8,653 bases of DNA from Gemmatimonadales bacterium. GTDB lineage: Bacteria; Gemmatimonadota; Gemmatimonadetes; Palauibacterales; Palauibacteraceae. Location of the stretch: assembly GCA_030608825.1 (NCBI GenBank), contig JAUWDL010000036.1, forward strand, positions 1-8,653. Direction: 5' to 3'. Made by a program: the position numbers and the translations under genes. This document shows positions 6,928 to 8,653 of this stretch, piece by piece. Below the pieces are notes generated by a model. The model had not been told where the DNA came from, did no database searches, and saw nothing but the letters and a program-made list of their open reading frames with translations. Numbering within the stretch: position 1 is the first letter of the stretch; the number at the start of each line of letters is the position of its first letter.

Positions 6928-7767
6928 TCAGGCCTGCGTCGGGTCCGGTCGCGGTCGGCTTCGGCTGGCAACCAGGGACACCCCGACCAGAAGAACCAGG
7001 ACGCTGATAGACTGCGCGAGCGTGAACGGACCCATGAAGCGATCGTCCTTCGCCCGCAGGAACTCGACCAGGAAGCGCTCCGCCGACGTAAGGATCATCC
7101 AGACGCCGAGGAGCCATCCGGCGGCGCGCGGCCTCTTCCTCAGCTTCCAGAGCACCAGGAAGATCACGAACAGCAGGGCGCTCTCGTAGAGCTGCGTCGG
7201 GTGGACCTCCAGCACGGTCGAGTCGGGTATGTCGGCGGAGACGTCGGCTCCGAAATCCCGTCTGAGGTTTCCGGCCGTCGTCGGCGGGTAACCCTCCGGG
7301 AAGGCGACCCCAACCCAGCTGTCGGTGGGGCGGCCGTAGTCGTCCCCCACCATGAAGCAGCCGATCCGTCCGATCGCGTGGCCCAGCGCGAGGCCGGGAG
7401 CCGCCACGTCCGCGATGTGCAGGAAGGACTGACCGCGTCGTCTGACCACCCAGGCCACGGCCAGCATCGCGCCGATCATTCCTCCGTACCAGACGAGGCC
7501 CGAGCGCGAGAAGATCGCGGCCACCGGGTCGGCGAAGGTGCGTTCCCAGGTGAGCAGCAGGTAGTAGACCTTGGCTCCGAGCATTCCGCCGACCAGGGTC
7601 GCGAGGAGGATGTCGCCCGCGAGATCGGTGGGCTCCCCCAACTCCCTGAGACGGACGCGGATCGTCTGGTAGCCGGCCAGGAACGCGACCGCCAGAAGGA
7701 CGCCGAAGGAGGTGATCGTCAGCTCCCCCACGAGGGGCAGGTTCACGCGGAAGAGCTCCGGAAGCAC
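6928..7767 (-). CDS. lgt: Prolipoprotein diacylglyceryl transferase
   Basis: A 279-residue polytopic inner-membrane protein, close to the usual Lgt length. Lgt moves diacylglyceryl from phosphatidylglycerol onto the lipobox cysteine of prolipoproteins, the first step of lipoprotein maturation. Landmarks in order: a first hydrophobic span with TSFG at 19-22, VWYGGMIG at 92-99, the Lgt signature GRIGCFMVGDDYG at 133-145, HPTQLYE at 189-195 and ERFLVEFLR at 230-238, with several more membrane spans. Arg134, Gly145, Arg231 and Glu235 match E. coli R143, G154 and the conserved Arg/Glu of its last signature, but positions matching E. coli Y26, H103 and N146 are Phe21, Tyr94 and Cys137. The gene starts at GTG 7767, one base after the tsaD stop, with GGAGG nine bases upstream, so it is probably cotranscribed with tsaD. 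Family membership is secure; activity is inferred. Confidence 0.95.
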   Translation of the reverse strand: MLPELFRVNLPLVGELTITSFGVLLAVAFLAGYQTIRVRLRELGEPTDLAGDILLATLVGGMLGAKVYYLLLTWERTFADPVAAIFSRSGLVWYGGMIGAMLAVAWVVRRRGQSFLHIADVAAPGLALGHAIGRIGCFMVGDDYGRPTDSWVGVAFPEGYPPTTAGNLRRDFGADVSADIPDSTVLEVHPTQLYESALLFVIFLVLWKLRKRPRAAGWLLGVWMILTSAERFLVEFLRAKDDRFMGPFTLAQSISVLVLLVGVSLVASRSRPRPDPTQA

Positions 7768-7768
7768 G

Positions 7769-8653
7769 TTAGGCGCCCTCCGCCGGGCTCCAGGGCTCCA
7801 CGCCGGGAAACGGAAGCGACGGATCGGCGCTCAAATCGAGGCCGTCCCGCTCGCCGGCGAGCAACCGGTGCTCCGCCAGTCTGGCCACCATCGCACCGTT
7901 GTCGGTGGCCAGCCTGGGCGTCGGGGCATACAGCTCTCCGTCGCCGGAGAGTACCTCGGCGAGCCGTTCCCGCAGGGGGGAGTTGCAGGCGACGCCCCCT
8001 CCGATGATCACGCGGCGGCAGCCCGTCAGGTCGGTGGCGCGGAGCGTCTTCGTAACCAGCACGTCGATGACGGCCGCCTGGAACTCCGCCGCCAGGTCGG
8101 CCCTCGCGCGCTCCAGAGCGCCCTCGTCCTCTTCCTCGATCTCCGCCACGAGCAGCGAGAGGGCGGTCTTGAGGCCGCTGAAGGAGAAATCGAACCAGGC
8201 GGGATCCTCCGGACCGTCGGCGGTCTTCAGCATCGGGCGCGGAAGCGAGTAGCGCCCGGCCCGGCCTCGCGCCGCCGCGCGCTGGATCTCGGGCCCTCCG
8301 GGATACCCCAGGCCGAGGCGGCGAGCCACCTTGTCGAACGCCTCGCCGGCCGCGTCATCACGCGTCCGGCCCAACAGCGCGTACCTACCCCACTCCGGCA
8401 CCCAGAGAAGCAGGGTGTGCCCCCCGCTCACGAGAAGCGCCACGAAAGGGGGCTCGGCCTCGGGGCGCTCGAGCGAGTTGGCGAACAGGTGCGCCTCCAT
8501 GTGGTGGACCCCGACGATCGGAAGGCCCTGGCCGAACGCCAGAGCCTTGGCCCAGTTGACGCCGACCAGAAGGCAGCCGATCAGGCCGGGGCCCGTCGTC
8601 ACGCCGACACCTGCCAGCCGATCCGCCGACATGCCCGCCTCCCCGAGAGCGGC
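7769..8653 (-). CDS. tsaD: tRNA N6-adenosine threonylcarbamoyltransferase TsaD (5' end cut by window)
   Basis: The last 294 residues of TsaD, open to the window edge. The visible part begins with AALGEAGMSADRLAGVGVTT, matching E. coli TsaD from about residue 80, so only the N-terminal ATPase-like segment is missing and the ATG at 8632 is internal. Seen in order: the TTGPGLIG loop, HHMEAHL (the HxxxH metal ligands), LLVSGGHT, GEAFDKVARRLGLGYPGGPE, FSFSGLKTALSL, GGVACNSPLRERL and ATDNGAMVA (the metal-binding Asp). TsaD transfers the threonylcarbamoyl group from threonylcarbamoyl-AMP to A37 of ANN-decoding tRNAs in a cytoplasmic complex with TsaB and TsaE. All visible signature residues are intact and the gene ends in TAA. 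It is the most upstream visible gene of the run, followed by lgt after one base. Confidence 0.97.
   Translation of the reverse strand, partial: AALGEAGMSADRLAGVGVTTGPGLIGCLLVGVNWAKALAFGQGLPIVGVHHMEAHLFANSLERPEAEPPFVALLVSGGHTLLLWVPEWGRYALLGRTRDDAAGEAFDKVARRLGLGYPGGPEIQRAAARGRAGRYSLPRPMLKTADGPEDPAWFDFSFSGLKTALSLLVAEIEEEDEGALERARADLAAEFQAAVIDVLVTKTLRATDLTGCRRVIIGGGVACNSPLRERLAEVLSGDGELYAPTPRLATDNGAMVARLAEHRLLAGERDGLDLSADPSLPFPGVEPWSPAEGA
7777..7781 (-). promoter_or_regulatory. Ribosome binding site for the GTG start of lgt
   Basis: GGAGG on the minus strand, nine bases before GTG 7767 and inside the last codons of tsaD. It supports the GTG as the start although the tsaD stop lies just one base away. 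Confidence 0.6.

Noticed and set aside
6917..7117. Extension of the metallophosphoesterase to a 365-residue form
   Set aside because: The extension lies within lgt in another frame and precedes the conserved first strand; ATG 6916 fits the family start and the lgt stop.
7768..7768. Promoter or terminator between tsaD and lgt, or at the other junctions
   Set aside because: The gaps are 16 nt or less and I saw no -35/-10 pair or strong hairpin followed by a T run; none can be supported.
6874..8007. Open plus-strand frame of 377 codons opposite lgt and tsaD
   Set aside because: It is antisense to two well-supported genes and has low-complexity Arg/Glu/His composition.
8630..8632. ATG as the true tsaD start
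   Set aside because: The frame continues upstream with residues (AALGEAG) aligning to TsaD, so this Met is internal and the real start lies beyond the window.

Overview
The window is a compact, GC-rich bacterial stretch in which every supported gene lies on the minus strand, so it reads from high to low coordinates: tsaD (5' end cut off), lgt, a calcineurin-like metallophosphoesterase, a 65-residue single-span membrane protein, a BamA/TamA-family outer-membrane protein, and a TamB-like protein (3' end cut off). Junctions are very tight: 1 nt, 11 nt, 3 nt, a 4-nt GTGA overlap, and 16 nt. No gap is long enough for a conventional promoter or terminator, so the six genes most likely form one polycistronic unit that starts and ends outside the window. 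No RNA gene, mobile element, CRISPR array or gene-free stretch over 300 bases was found.

The organism is a diderm (Gram-negative) bacterium, because it encodes an outer-membrane beta-barrel with POTRA domains and its TamB partner. The high GC, frequent GTG/TTG starts, the style of the BamA-like protein (cysteine pairs, long last loop, C-terminal GQAF) and the gene order recall Gemmatimonadota. That assignment is inference from memory of such proteins and was not tested.

Region by region: 8653-7769 encodes the tRNA t6A37 threonylcarbamoyltransferase TsaD from roughly residue 75-80 to its end. 7767-6928 encodes a prolipoprotein diacylglyceryl transferase with several non-canonical active-region residues. 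6916-6020 encodes a metallophosphoesterase with a complete metal-binding motif set. 6016-5819 encodes an unrecognised small membrane protein with an acidic tail. 5822-3636 encodes a 728-residue three-POTRA beta-barrel protein. 3619-1 encodes at least 1206 residues of a TamB-like periplasm-spanning protein.

Apart from tsaD (translation fidelity) and the metallophosphoesterase (substrate unknown), the theme is cell-envelope biogenesis: lipoprotein lipidation (Lgt) and the TamA/TamB type of outer-membrane assembly or lipid-transport pair. The points most worth a second look are the small protein translationally coupled to the barrel gene, the stop/start chain with a palindrome at the barrel-tamB junction, the unusual Lgt residues, and the four cysteine pairs in the barrel protein. 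I did not find a clearly new biological system; the window looks mainly like a conserved envelope operon.
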